The translations under genes and the position numbers were made by a program. The notes beneath the pieces were generated by a model, which saw nothing but the letters and a program-made list of their open reading frames with translations, made no database searches and was not told the DNA's origin. A stretch of DNA of 43,738 nucleotides from an uncultured Roseburia sp. (GTDB taxonomy: Bacteria; Bacillota; Clostridia; Lachnospirales; Lachnospiraceae). The stretch is from assembly GCA_947567625.1 (NCBI GenBank), contig CANONN010000029.1, positions 1-43,738 of the forward strand. Reading direction: 5' to 3'. This document shows positions 19,843 through 28,720 of this stretch, one piece after another (the stretch's first letter is position 1; the number at the start of each line of letters is the position of its first letter).

Positions 19843-20721
19843 ATGAGAAAAATAGGTATTGCCACCGATAGCCACAGCGGCATCACCGCCGCAGAGGCGC
19901 AGAGACTGGGCATCTATGTGCTTCCGATGCCCTTTAATATAGGAGACACCTGCTATTATGAGGATGTCACATTAACCAGACAGGAGTTTTTTGAAAAGTT
20001 AGATTCCGGCGCCGTCATATCGACCTCACAGCCCTCGCCGGAGGACGTTATGAAGCTTTGGGACCAGGCGCTGGCGGAATGTGAACAGCTAGTTTACATT
20101 CCGATCAGCAGCGGTTTAAGCGGCTCCTGCCAGACGGCACTGATGCTGGCGGGGCAGGAAGCATACGAAAACCGCGTCTATGTCGTGGACAACGGACGCG
20201 TCTCGGCGCCGATGCACCGCTCAGTGCTCGACGCCTGCGAGCTGGCAAACGAGGGCTATGCCGCCCCTCAGATCAAAGAAATGTTAGAAGAGGTTCGCGC
20301 GGACATGGTAATCTATGTTGGCGTACAGACGTTGGAACATTTAAAGCGCGGCGGCAGAATCAGTCCCGCCACCGCAGCCCTGGGCACCATCTTGCACATC
20401 AAGCCGGTACTGAAGTTCGACGTGGGCACTCTGGATACGTTTCAGAAATGCCGCAGCTTCGAGAAAGCGAAAAAGGCCATGATTGACGCCATGCACCACG
20501 ATCTGGAAACCACATTCCGCGCGCAGCGCGACGCCAACGAGGTATACCTGGTAGCCGCCTCGAGCGCCGCCCCTGAGGAGACGGAGCGATGGCTCGCGCA
20601 AATCCGTGCGTCCTTCCCGGATATGGACGTCATGTGCGATGATCTCTCCCTTGGCGTTTCCTGCCACATCGGCGCAGGCGGCCTTGGCATCGGCTGCTCA
20701 TGCCGCCCCAAACGGCGTTAG
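19843..20721 (+). CDS. DegV family fatty-acid-binding protein
   Basis: A 292-aa DegV protein. Members bind a fatty acid in a pocket, and FakB members present it to the kinase FakA for phosphorylation. Family features are IATDSHSGI at the N terminus, STSQPSPEDV near residues 66-75, PISSGLSGSCQTA, and GGRISPATAALGTILHIKPVL. ATG 19843 has GGAG six bases upstream. It follows thiT by 44 bp and lies beside the fatty-acid operon, which fits a lipid role. Its last four bases overlap the convergent glucokinase gene. No FakA is in the window. Confidence 0.88.
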   Translation: MRKIGIATDSHSGITAAEAQRLGIYVLPMPFNIGDTCYYEDVTLTRQEFFEKLDSGAVISTSQPSPEDVMKLWDQALAECEQLVYIPISSGLSGSCQTALMLAGQEAYENRVYVVDNGRVSAPMHRSVLDACELANEGYAAPQIKEMLEEVRADMVIYVGVQTLEHLKRGGRISPATAALGTILHIKPVLKFDVGTLDTFQKCRSFEKAKKAMIDAMHHDLETTFRAQRDANEVYLVAASSAAPEETERWLAQIRASFPDMDVMCDDLSLGVSCHIGAGGLGIGCSCRPKRR

Positions 20722-21653
20722 AGCAGCATTTTGACACAGCCGTACATGCCGGCGTCATTGCCGAGCTTGGCCAGCGCAAACTTTGTCTCACGGCAGGCGT
20801 GGAACACATTCTCGACGAAATGTCTCTTGATCGTTTCGAGCAGGATATCCCCCGCCTTGGACACGCCGCCGCCGATCACAATCATCTCAGGATTCACCAC
20901 GCAGGCGGCGTTGGCAAGCGCACGCCCTAATATCGTTCCAAGTTCCTCCACCAGATCATCCGCAACCTCGTCCCCGGCCTTTGCGGCGTCAAAAATATCT
21001 TTGGCCGTCAGAGGTTCGCAGTCCCCCAGCACGGTATCGCGGGAGGATACCGCAAGCTTTCGTTTCGCCATGCGCACGATACCTGTCGCAGATGTGTACT
21101 GCTCCAGACAGCCGTATTTGCCGCAGGTACACTGCTCGATCTCATCTTCGTTTACGGCCATATGGCCGATCTCTCCCCCGGCGCCGTGATAACCCGGCAC
21201 CATCTTTCCGGCAACAATGATACCGCCGCCGACGCCGGTCCCGAGCGTCACCATGATCACATTTTCACATCCCTTCGCGCCTCCCTGCCACGCCTCACCC
21301 AGCGCCGCGACATTGGCGTCATTTCCGGCCTTCACCGCCAGCCCGGTAATATTGTGCAACGCCTCCTCCACGTTTAAGACGCCCCAGCCGAGATTGACGC
21401 ATTTGTTGACGACGCCGTCCTCTTTTACCGGCCCCGGCACTCCGATGCCGATGCCCAGCACTTCATCCTTGGAAATGCGCTCCTGCGCCAGTCTGTTGTC
21501 GATCGACCGCGCCACGTCATCCAAAATGGCTTCCCCGTTGTTCTCCGTGTTGGTGCGAATCTCCCAGCGGTCCAGCAATTTCCCTTTCGTCTCAAAAAAC
21601 CCTATTTTACAGGTGGTTCCCCCAATGTCTACTCCGAATGCATATTTTTTCAT
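20718..21653 (-). CDS. glk: ROK family glucokinase
   Basis: Phosphorylates glucose with ATP in the cytosol. The 311-aa ROK protein shows the phosphate motif DIGGTTCKIG near the N terminus, the catalytic Asp in AGNDANVAALGE, GTGVGGGIIV, and the ROK zinc site formed by His in GGEIGHM and the cysteines of CTCGKYGC. ATG 21653 is used; an AAGGA box lies somewhat far upstream. It is 21 bp after the penicillin-binding protein gene, so probably co-transcribed. Confidence 0.9.
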   Translation of the reverse strand: MKKYAFGVDIGGTTCKIGFFETKGKLLDRWEIRTNTENNGEAILDDVARSIDNRLAQERISKDEVLGIGIGVPGPVKEDGVVNKCVNLGWGVLNVEEALHNITGLAVKAGNDANVAALGEAWQGGAKGCENVIMVTLGTGVGGGIIVAGKMVPGYHGAGGEIGHMAVNEDEIEQCTCGKYGCLEQYTSATGIVRMAKRKLAVSSRDTVLGDCEPLTAKDIFDAAKAGDEVADDLVEELGTILGRALANAACVVNPEMIVIGGGVSKAGDILLETIKRHFVENVFHACRETKFALAKLGNDAGMYGCVKMLL

Positions 21654-21674
21654 ACCCGAAACGTTCCTTTCTTT

Positions 21675-24185
21675 TTACATTTCCAACGGCGGAATATCCT
21701 CTATCAGTTCCCCGTCCTCGTTGATTGTGCCTCCCGCAGTCTCGCTCTGTCCGGGCGGCTGGCTTCCTCCGTTTGGCCCATTTCCTCCCGGCTGGCTTCC
21801 TCCGTTCGGCCCATTTCCTCCCGGTTGGCTTCCTCCTGGCTCATTTCCTCCTGACTGGCTTCCTCCGCTCGGCCCATTTCCTCCCGGCTGGCCCCCTCCG
21901 CTTGGCTGGCCGTTTTCTCCTGACCGGTTTCCTCCAGCCTGGCCTCCTCCGTTTGGCTGACCATTTTCTCCTGGCTGGCTTCCTTCTGACTGACCTCCTC
22001 CGCTTGGCTGGCCATTTCCTCCTGGCTGGTTCCCTCCAGCCTGGCCTCCTCCGCTTGGTTCATTTCCTCCGTTCGGCTGACCTCCTCCGTATGGCTCATT
22101 TCCTCCGTTCGGCTGATCTCCCTCCGGCTGCATCGCGCTTTCACTGTCCCGCTCGATCTGCCACAGCTCCGAGGACGGCTCCCCCTCAAATTCCCGGCCG
22201 CCCTGATGCTCCTTTGAAACTTTGACATAGGGCAGAAAATCCACGATCTCCAATCCCTCATGGGCCTGTAACATAAAGGTCTGCCAGATTTTGCCCGGGT
22301 AAGTGGAGCCCGCCAAATGCTCCAGCTTTTTGGGCATATCATAACCCACCCAGACGCTTGTCGTATAATATCTGGTATAGCCGACAAACCATCCGTCTTT
22401 CTGATTGTTTGTCGTCCCTGTCTTGCCCGCCGCGGGTATCTCCCCCAGATCGAGCCCTTTGCCGGTCCCGGCAGTCAGTACGCCGCGCAAGGCGTCCGTC
22501 ATCATACGCGCCGCATTCATTTTATAGACTTCCGTCTCCGTCTGTGCCGATTGAAAGACCGGTATGCCGTCCGCATCATCAATGCGCAGAATACAGGTCG
22601 GCGTGCGGTATTTTCCGTCGTGCTCAATCGCGGCAAACCCCGCCGCCATCTCCAGCGCCGACACGCCGTTCGTAAAACCTCCCAGAGATGTCGCCAGACG
22701 GTAATCCTCAGCGTCCAGCTTTGCAAAATTCATCTTCTGTAAATAGGATAATCCCACCGTCGGCGTAATCTCGTCATACAACTTCCACGCGATCGTATTG
22801 ACGGAGCGCTCGATCGCCTCCCGCAGTGTCATTTCCCCGAGATAGGTGCCGTTGGCATTTTTCGGCCCGTCCTCCACCGGCTCATCCACCACGACACTTT
22901 CCGGCGTGTAGCTCCTTTCCATGGCCGGAGTATAAACGAGAAGCGGTTTGATGGCGCTGCCCGGCTGCCGGTAACTCTGGTAGGCGCGGTTTAACGTGTA
23001 CCCCGGGTACTCCTGCGCCCTGCCTCCCACAATCGCCGCGACATAGCCGGTTCGGTTGTCAATGCACACTGCCGCGGATTGCAGCTGATAGATTCCCTCC
23101 TCGTTGACCGCCGAAAAATCCTCCAGCGTACCGTTGACCGCCGACTGAAGCTTCTCCTGAAGCCCCAGCTGAAGCGACGTGTAGATATGGTAGCCCCCCG
23201 TATAGAGCTTTTTCTGGCACGCGGCGTAAGCTTCGCCATAACGCCCGTCATAATCCTGCCGCTCCTTGGGCGAGGCAAACTGATATTGAAACACGAATCC
23301 CTCCTGCTCCATCAAAGCCCTGGTCGCGCAATAATAGGCAAATGTCTCTACATAATCGTTCTTTTCATAACCCCCGGCCTGCTCTAAGACGACAGGCTCC
23401 GCTTTCGCCGCCATGCAAAGCTCCTGCGTAATCTTTCCGTCCTCCTGCATCTGGTCTAACACACGATTTCTTCGGGTGACGGCGTGGTCCATATGCTCCA
23501 CGGGGTCGTAGTAGGTGGGGTTGTTCGGCACCGCACAGAGAAAAGCGATCTGTGCCAGGGAAAGCTCCGATATTTCCCGGTTAAAAAATCCTCTGCACGC
23601 GGACAGTACTCCATAATAACCGTGTCCGTAGTAGATATTATTCAGATAAAACTCCAAAATCTGGTCTTTGGTATACTTTTTTTCCAGCTCCCAGGCGATA
23701 AAAATCTCCTCAAGCTTTCGCTGCCAGGTCTTTTCCTGATTCAGAAACATCGTCCGCGCCAGCTGCATCGTAATCGTGCTGCCGCCCTGCGTCGCCTTTC
23801 CCCCGTTTTCGAGCATCACCTTAAAGGCGCGCAGCAGCGCCTTATAATCCACCCCTCCATGCGTAAAGAATCTTTTATCCTCAATCGTCGTAATCGCGTC
23901 CACCAGAGTCTTTGGCATATCGCCGATACTCAGATAGTAGGACTTCTTCTCTCCGTTTAAAACCGATATCACACTGCCGTCGGCCGCATATACCACGCTG
24001 ATCTGATTCTGTTGAAAATCAGCCGGCGTCGAGGCGCGCACAAAACGCTCCGCCTCTGCTTTTAATTCTTTGATCTCGCCCGCGTATCCGCTCAGAAAAT
24101 AGTACGCAGTCCCCGCGGCCACCAAAAGGAACAAGATCAGCTGCACCTTAAAAAATATGCGAAATTTTCGATGCTTTTTTTTCAT
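21675..24185 (-). CDS. Class A penicillin-binding protein with long repeat tail
   Basis: Bifunctional peptidoglycan synthase at the outer face of the membrane, 836 aa. In order: a short basic cytoplasmic tail, a transmembrane anchor (13-33), a GT51 glycosyltransferase (about 60-230, catalytic Glu102 in IEDKRFF, then GGSTITMQLAR), and a transpeptidase (about 370-640) with Ser410-x-x-Lys413 in GSAIKP, SVN at 461-463 and KTG at 588-590. Residues 686-815 are a low-complexity tail of GGNEP, GGGQP and GGSQP repeats ending in an acidic segment. ATG 24185 has an AAGGA box. It lies between an amidohydrolase and a glucokinase gene on one strand. Confidence 0.93.
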   Translation of the reverse strand: MKKKHRKFRIFFKVQLILFLLVAAGTAYYFLSGYAGEIKELKAEAERFVRASTPADFQQNQISVVYAADGSVISVLNGEKKSYYLSIGDMPKTLVDAITTIEDKRFFTHGGVDYKALLRAFKVMLENGGKATQGGSTITMQLARTMFLNQEKTWQRKLEEIFIAWELEKKYTKDQILEFYLNNIYYGHGYYGVLSACRGFFNREISELSLAQIAFLCAVPNNPTYYDPVEHMDHAVTRRNRVLDQMQEDGKITQELCMAAKAEPVVLEQAGGYEKNDYVETFAYYCATRALMEQEGFVFQYQFASPKERQDYDGRYGEAYAACQKKLYTGGYHIYTSLQLGLQEKLQSAVNGTLEDFSAVNEEGIYQLQSAAVCIDNRTGYVAAIVGGRAQEYPGYTLNRAYQSYRQPGSAIKPLLVYTPAMERSYTPESVVVDEPVEDGPKNANGTYLGEMTLREAIERSVNTIAWKLYDEITPTVGLSYLQKMNFAKLDAEDYRLATSLGGFTNGVSALEMAAGFAAIEHDGKYRTPTCILRIDDADGIPVFQSAQTETEVYKMNAARMMTDALRGVLTAGTGKGLDLGEIPAAGKTGTTNNQKDGWFVGYTRYYTTSVWVGYDMPKKLEHLAGSTYPGKIWQTFMLQAHEGLEIVDFLPYVKVSKEHQGGREFEGEPSSELWQIERDSESAMQPEGDQPNGGNEPYGGGQPNGGNEPSGGGQAGGNQPGGNGQPSGGGQSEGSQPGENGQPNGGGQAGGNRSGENGQPSGGGQPGGNGPSGGSQSGGNEPGGSQPGGNGPNGGSQPGGNGPNGGSQPPGQSETAGGTINEDGELIEDIPPLEM
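21741..22130. repeat. Coding minisatellite in the PBP tail
   Basis: Imperfect repeats of about 30-36 bp in multiples of three encode the Gly/Pro/Asn/Gln/Ser-rich tail of the penicillin-binding protein. Such arrays commonly change copy number by slippage. Confidence 0.8.
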
Positions 24186-24197
24186 AGTTATCCTTTC

Positions 24198-25034
24198 CTA
24201 TGACAAGCCCAGCAGTTTGGCCGCATTGGCGCCCAAAACAGCCTGAAGTTCCGTATCCGAAAGGCCGCTGTCACTTATCAGCTGAAGAGCCTGCCGCTGC
24301 CCCTCCCACGGGCTGTCCGTGCCAAACAAAATCTTGTCCGCACCGTGTGTCCGCACAAAAGAGACAAAGCGGTCGACCGGCATAAACGAGCCGGCGTGCT
24401 CCGGCGGCACATCTTTGCTTCTGATCGAAAATGCGGTATCCAGCCAGACCTCTCTGCCGAGAATTTTTTCTTCCACGTCATCATAGCAGCCCCAGCCGCC
24501 CATGTGCGCCAGAATAATCTGTCGGTTGGCGACCGCATCCAGCAGGGGAACTACATGCTCGATTGTCGCATAGTCCACGCCCGGAAAGCCGATATCGTAG
24601 CCGGCATGGATTAACACCAAAAGTCCCTGCTCACATGCATAGTCCACCAGACGTATATATTTGATATCGTCCAGGTACGTGTTCTGGAATACCGGATGCA
24701 GCTTGATGCCTTTTATATGGTATGACACAAGACGGTTGATAATCTCCTTATAATTGTCATTTTCCGGGTGAATCCCGCCAAAGGAGATCACGCCGGTCTC
24801 CTCGGCCGTCCCGTTGATCTCTGCCGCGAGCTGATTCACCTTCTCCTGCTGCGCCGGCTTTGTCACTACGGGCAGCAGCACCACATAGTCATAACCCGCA
24901 GACCGCATGGACTGTTTCAAATCCGCCAGCTTTCCGCTCAGATAATTGGCAGCGTGGGAATTTTTTTTCAGGCTTTCCACGGCGCGCTCTGCAAGCGCAT
25001 CGGGAAACGTATGTGTATGAAAATCAATAATCAT
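24198..25034 (-). CDS. Amidohydrolase family (amidohydrolase 2) protein
   Basis: A 278-aa TIM-barrel metal-dependent hydrolase. Metal ligands are visible as HTH in IIDFHTHTF near the N terminus, His in GIKLHPVF and LIHAGYD, His in LAHMGGWG, and the late Asp in FGTDSPW. The fold matches amidohydrolase 2 proteins, which include decarboxylases and lactonases; the substrate cannot be told from sequence. ATG 25034 follows AGAGG. It ends 12 bp before the penicillin-binding protein gene, probably one transcript. Confidence 0.82.
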   Translation of the reverse strand: MIIDFHTHTFPDALAERAVESLKKNSHAANYLSGKLADLKQSMRSAGYDYVVLLPVVTKPAQQEKVNQLAAEINGTAEETGVISFGGIHPENDNYKEIINRLVSYHIKGIKLHPVFQNTYLDDIKYIRLVDYACEQGLLVLIHAGYDIGFPGVDYATIEHVVPLLDAVANRQIILAHMGGWGCYDDVEEKILGREVWLDTAFSIRSKDVPPEHAGSFMPVDRFVSFVRTHGADKILFGTDSPWEGQRQALQLISDSGLSDTELQAVLGANAAKLLGLS

Positions 25035-25093
25035 CAGAACCTCTTTTCCACAGCCAAATTTCGCTGTTTGCATTTATATTTTTTTGGTATATA

Positions 25094-25108
25094 CTGTATA
25101 TCATACAG
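25094..25108. promoter_or_regulatory. Dyad CTGTAT-ATC-ATACAG
   Basis: Perfect 6-bp inverted arms with a 3-bp centre, about 60 bp upstream of the amidohydrolase start and in the divergent region with spoVT. A possible operator; no partner is known. Confidence 0.3.
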
Positions 25109-25223
25109 AACAAACTATACACAGGTACAAAATCGTGATTTCAATAGTCTTTATTATACAAAATATTGTAAAAAAGTGCAACTGACTGCGCCGCATATTC
25201 CATACAAATAGGAGAATCCGACT

Positions 25224-25274
25224 ATGAACCAAAACATGCAGATCGCAAAGGCGGTAGAAGCAGATCTCGATTAA
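25224..25274 (+). CDS. Possible 16-aa small ORF upstream of spoVT
   Basis: ATG 25224 opens a 16-codon frame (MNQNMQIAKAVEADLD) ending in TAA, preceded by an AGGAG box nine to ten bases upstream. It lies about 85 bp before spoVT on the same strand. It may be a leader peptide, a real small protein, or a remnant of a longer gene. I do not recognise it, and the only support is the ribosome site and the plausible codons. Confidence 0.25.
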   Translation: MNQNMQIAKAVEADLD

Positions 25275-25360
25275 ATGAAACCGGCTTCATGTATAATTGA
25301 ATCCTTTTTACAGATACTACTTCTGCCAAGGAAAAATTAGTAACTGGAGGAACTTTATAT

Positions 25361-25909
25361 ATGAAAGCAACAGGTATTGTACGGCGCATCGACGATCTGG
25401 GAAGAATCGTTGTGCCAAAAGAGATAAGAAGAACATTGAGAATCCGTGAGGGCGATCCACTGGAAATTTTCACCGACCGCGAGGGCGAAATTATTCTGAA
25501 AAAATATTCGCCGATCGGGGAATTGAGCCAGTTTGCAGGCGAATACTCCGAAAGCCTTGCACAGACGACAGGACATCTGGTATTGATCACCGACTGCGAC
25601 CATGTAGTGGCAGCCTCTGGAACAGGGAAAAAAGACTTTGAAGGAAAACCGATCAGCCGCCAGTTAGAAGAGGCGATCGGAAAAAGAAGAAGTTTTCTTG
25701 CCGCCAAAGAAGACAACGAGTTCATTAAAATCACGCTGGACGACGCGGGAGATTTTAACCAGCAGGCAATCAGCACCATTATCTGTGAGGGGGACGCGAT
25801 CGGCGCCGTGATTTTGTACGATAAGAGGGAAAAAGGCAAGATGGGCGAGACCGAGAGTAAGCTTGCGACCGCAGCGGCAGGCTTTTTAGGACGCCAGATG
25901 GAGCAGTAG
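25361..25909 (+). CDS. spoVT: Stage V sporulation protein T
   Basis: Transcription factor of late forespore development. The 182-aa protein has an N-terminal AbrB swapped-hairpin DNA-binding domain (MKATGIVRRIDDLGRIVVPK, about residues 1-50) and a C-terminal GAF-like domain (about 55-180). In Bacillus SpoVT modulates sigma-G genes; the same role is inferred here. ATG 25361 follows GGAGG at suitable distance. It is a single gene, ending before a bidirectional terminator. Its presence indicates a spore-forming lineage. Confidence 0.93.
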   Translation: MKATGIVRRIDDLGRIVVPKEIRRTLRIREGDPLEIFTDREGEIILKKYSPIGELSQFAGEYSESLAQTTGHLVLITDCDHVVAASGTGKKDFEGKPISRQLEEAIGKRRSFLAAKEDNEFIKITLDDAGDFNQQAISTIICEGDAIGAVILYDKREKGKMGETESKLATAAAGFLGRQMEQ

Positions 25910-25939
25910 CCCCTTTTGCAAACCGCCCTTCTATTTCAA

Positions 25940-25982
25940 AAAAATCGAGCAGTGGCGAACGGGCGCGCCCTGCTCGATTTTT
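25940..25982. terminator. Bidirectional terminator after spoVT
   Basis: Inverted arms AAAAATCGAGCAG (25940-25952) and CTGCTCGATTTTT (25970-25982), serving the convergent spoVT and acyl-CoA ligase genes. Confidence 0.9.
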
Positions 25983-26006
25983 CCGTAAAAACTGATTGCA
26001 AATGCG

Positions 26007-27641
26007 TTAAGCCTGATTCTCCTTTGCCACGAGCTGATCGGCGCCATACATCTTGCGAAGCTTCGGCTTTTCGATTTTACCCGTTGCATTTCTCGGAATC
26101 TCACTGAATATATACTCTTTGGGCCGCTTATAGCGCGGAAGTTCCAGACAAAATTCTTCCAATTCTTCCTGGGTACATGACATGCCATCCTTGACTTCGA
26201 TCACCGCAGCCGTTTTCTCACCAAGGCGCCGGTCGGGCAGTCCAATGACGGCCACGTCCTTAATCTTATCATAACGGCGCATAAAATCTTCGATCTGCAC
26301 CGGATATATATTTTCGCCGCCGCTGACAATCACATCCTTCTTCCGGTCCACAAGGAAATAGAAGCCGTCCTCATCCTGTATCGCCATATCGCCGGTGTAG
26401 AGCCAGCCGTCTTTCAGCGTTTCGGCAGTCGCCTCCTCATTGCGGTAATAGCAGGTCATGACGCCCGGGCCTTTCACACAGAGCTCACCCACCTCGCCGC
26501 GCGCGACCTCTTTATCATTTTCATCGACAATCTTACACTCCCAGCGATAACCCGGCACGCCGATGGCTCCGACTTTATGGATATTTTCCATGCCCAGATG
26601 CACGCAGCCAGGACCCGTCGACTCGGAAAGCCCGTAGTTGGTGTCGTAGGCATGATTCGGGAAATATTCTCTCCAGCGCTTAATCAATGACGGCGGAACC
26701 GGCTGCGCGCCAATGTGCATCAGACGCCACTGGTCGAGCTGATAGTCCTCACGTTTCAGATCACCGCGCTCTAAGGCATCCAATATATCCTGCGCCCAGG
26801 GCACCAAAAGCCAGACGATCGTACACTTTTCACTGGAAACCGCCGAGAGAATGGCCTCCGGGCTTGTCCCTTTTAAGAGCACTGCCCGGCTCCCCGCCAC
26901 CAGACTTCCCATCCAGTGAAATTTTGCGCCTGTGTGATAAAGCGGCGGTATACAAAGAAAGGTATCCGCACGCCCCGTCTCATGATGCTTCTGCTCCATC
27001 TGTGCAGCCTGTGTCAAGCTCCTGTGTTTATGTAAAATTGCCTTGGGAAATCCGGTCGTGCCGCTGGAAAAATAGATGGCGCCAAAATCATCCTCCGTCA
27101 GGGGAACGTCCGGCGACTGGCTCGAGCAGTCCGCCACCAGCTCGCGGTAGCTCTCCGCAAACGCGGGACAGCCATCTCCCACATAGATTAAAAGCCGCCC
27201 TTTCGCCAAACGCTCCGCGTTCACCTCGATACGGCCGATAAAAGCCGAACCGAACACGATAACATCGACCTCCGCCAGCTCCACACAATACAAAATCTCC
27301 TCCGCATCATAGCGGAAATTGAACGGCACAGCGATCGCGCCCGTCTTTAACACGCCAAAGTAGATCGGCAGCCATTCCAGGCAGTTGTACATTAGGATTC
27401 CTACTTTATCTCCCTTTTTTATGCCGCGGCCTATCAGCATATGGGCAAAACGGTTGGCTTTCTCGTTGAACACGCTCCATGTGATCTCTCTGCGGTAAGG
27501 CTCGAAGCGGCTGGGCTGGATTAACGCAAACTCTTTCCAGCTGGTTCTCCTTGTATCTTTCTCATCCGGGTTGAGCTCCACCAAAGCCACCTCGTCCGGG
27601 TACAGCCTCGCGTTTCTCTCCAGGTACTCTGTTACTGGCAT
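26007..27641 (-). CDS. AMP-dependent acyl-CoA synthetase-like ligase
   Basis: ANL-superfamily enzyme, 544 aa, that activates a carboxylic acid with ATP and probably transfers it to CoA. Motifs: P-loop YFSSGTTGFPKA, YGLSESTGPG, the Asp of WLYTGDM, the hinge RKKDVIVSGGENIYP, and the catalytic Lys in GKIEKPKLR near the C terminus. It resembles medium or long-chain fatty acyl-CoA ligases, but the acid is not predictable. ATG 27641 follows a GGGGG box. It is a single gene with its own promoter; fatty-acid activation would complement the nearby biosynthetic genes. Confidence 0.88.
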   Translation of the reverse strand: MPVTEYLERNARLYPDEVALVELNPDEKDTRRTSWKEFALIQPSRFEPYRREITWSVFNEKANRFAHMLIGRGIKKGDKVGILMYNCLEWLPIYFGVLKTGAIAVPFNFRYDAEEILYCVELAEVDVIVFGSAFIGRIEVNAERLAKGRLLIYVGDGCPAFAESYRELVADCSSQSPDVPLTEDDFGAIYFSSGTTGFPKAILHKHRSLTQAAQMEQKHHETGRADTFLCIPPLYHTGAKFHWMGSLVAGSRAVLLKGTSPEAILSAVSSEKCTIVWLLVPWAQDILDALERGDLKREDYQLDQWRLMHIGAQPVPPSLIKRWREYFPNHAYDTNYGLSESTGPGCVHLGMENIHKVGAIGVPGYRWECKIVDENDKEVARGEVGELCVKGPGVMTCYYRNEEATAETLKDGWLYTGDMAIQDEDGFYFLVDRKKDVIVSGGENIYPVQIEDFMRRYDKIKDVAVIGLPDRRLGEKTAAVIEVKDGMSCTQEELEEFCLELPRYKRPKEYIFSEIPRNATGKIEKPKLRKMYGADQLVAKENQA

Positions 27642-27712
27642 GATTGATTTTCCCCCTGTCATTGATTCTCTTTTACCATATGCGCACTTTGGCGCGTATC
27701 ATATCCTTCGAC

Positions 27713-27740
27713 ATTATACCATAAATTTGACCGTTTTCAA
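27713..27740 (-). promoter_or_regulatory. Candidate promoter of the acyl-CoA ligase gene
   Basis: Minus strand TTGAAA (27735-27740), 16-bp spacer, TATAAT (27713-27718). Confidence 0.6.
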
Positions 27741-27760
27741 ACTATTTGTAATCTCGGTAA

Positions 27761-27851
27761 AAAAGGCTGTCGCGAATTTGTTCCCCGGTATTACGCCTTT
27801 CCCACACATGGACACAGCGTACCCTCTGTGAAACCAACATCCGCAACAGCC
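27761..27851 (-). terminator. Terminator after the response regulator gene
   Basis: Long-range arms GGCTGTCGCG (27765-27774) and CGCAACAGCC (27842-27851), nearly complementary, with an inner CACAG/CTGTG stem. On the minus strand the stem is followed by a T-run (plus-strand A-run 27759-27764). Confidence 0.6.
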
Positions 27852-27886
27852 TCTATCCTACGATTTTCATTATATTGTCCAAGCCC

Positions 27887-28678
27887 CTAGAAAGCGGCCT
27901 GCCTGCCCAGCACCTTCTCAATCGTCTCCACCAATTTCTCGCGGCTCGCCGGCTTGATCAAATATCCTTCCGGCCGCAGCTCTAATACGGAAGCGATATG
28001 CGCCCTGTCTTTCATGCCTGTCAAAAACACCACGGGGATATCCTTCGCCTCATCCAATTCCCGGATCATCTGCAACGTCATCCGGCCGTCACAGATGGGC
28101 ATTTCATAATCCAAAAATATAATATCCGGCTTTTTCTTTCCAATCATGGTCAGCGCCTTCATACCGGAGGTCGCCATCTGCACGTCATACTTATCCGACA
28201 GAATCTTATACAAAGACCGAAGTTGAATGGCATTGTCGTCCACCAGCAGCACCAGCCTCTTTTCCTCGGGCGCATTGCTTGGTCTGGCCGCCGAAGCATC
28301 CTCCCCGGACGCCCCGGACACGCTGTTGCTGACATTTAAGACCTCCGCCAAAATCTCCGCGTTGCTGATCGGCCTCGTCAGCGCATGAAACTGACTGTCT
28401 TCAAAGAACTCACTAAAGTGCGCCTGCTCCGCTTCCGTCCCGATGCAGATCACGGGAATCGTGGGAAACTTGATCTTAAACTCGCGCAAGATCTTGTTGA
28501 TATCTCTGCCCATGGCAATCAGGCTGACGATCACGATATCGGGCATTTTAATCTTTAACATTCCTTTGACCATATCCAGATTATCGACGCAAGCCTGCAC
28601 ACTGTAGCACTGCATCAACTCGTCATGGATATCCTGATACACCGTATTAAACTTTCCAATAAACAATATTTTTTTCAT
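27887..28678 (-). CDS. Two-receiver response regulator without output domain
   Basis: A 263-aa cytoplasmic protein with two receiver-like domains. The first (residues 1-115) is degenerate and lacks the acidic pocket. The second (about 140-260) is canonical: LLVDDN, phospho-acceptor Asp in FLDYEMPICDG, FLTG and YLIKP. There is no DNA-binding or enzymatic output domain, so it probably acts as a phosphate relay or through protein contact. ATG 28678 follows GGGAGG. It lies 42 bp after a hybrid kinase gene on the same strand and is the likely partner. Confidence 0.88.
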   Translation of the reverse strand: MKKILFIGKFNTVYQDIHDELMQCYSVQACVDNLDMVKGMLKIKMPDIVIVSLIAMGRDINKILREFKIKFPTIPVICIGTEAEQAHFSEFFEDSQFHALTRPISNAEILAEVLNVSNSVSGASGEDASAARPSNAPEEKRLVLLVDDNAIQLRSLYKILSDKYDVQMATSGMKALTMIGKKKPDIIFLDYEMPICDGRMTLQMIRELDEAKDIPVVFLTGMKDRAHIASVLELRPEGYLIKPASREKLVETIEKVLGRQAAF

Positions 28679-28720
28679 ATGGACGCCTCCCTTCTCTCCC
28701 GGCACATAAAATCCCCTGTC

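Noticed and set aside
21704-22387. 227-aa minus-strand frame overlapping the PBP tail
   Set aside because: It is a shadow of the repeat-encoded tail in another frame with biased composition.
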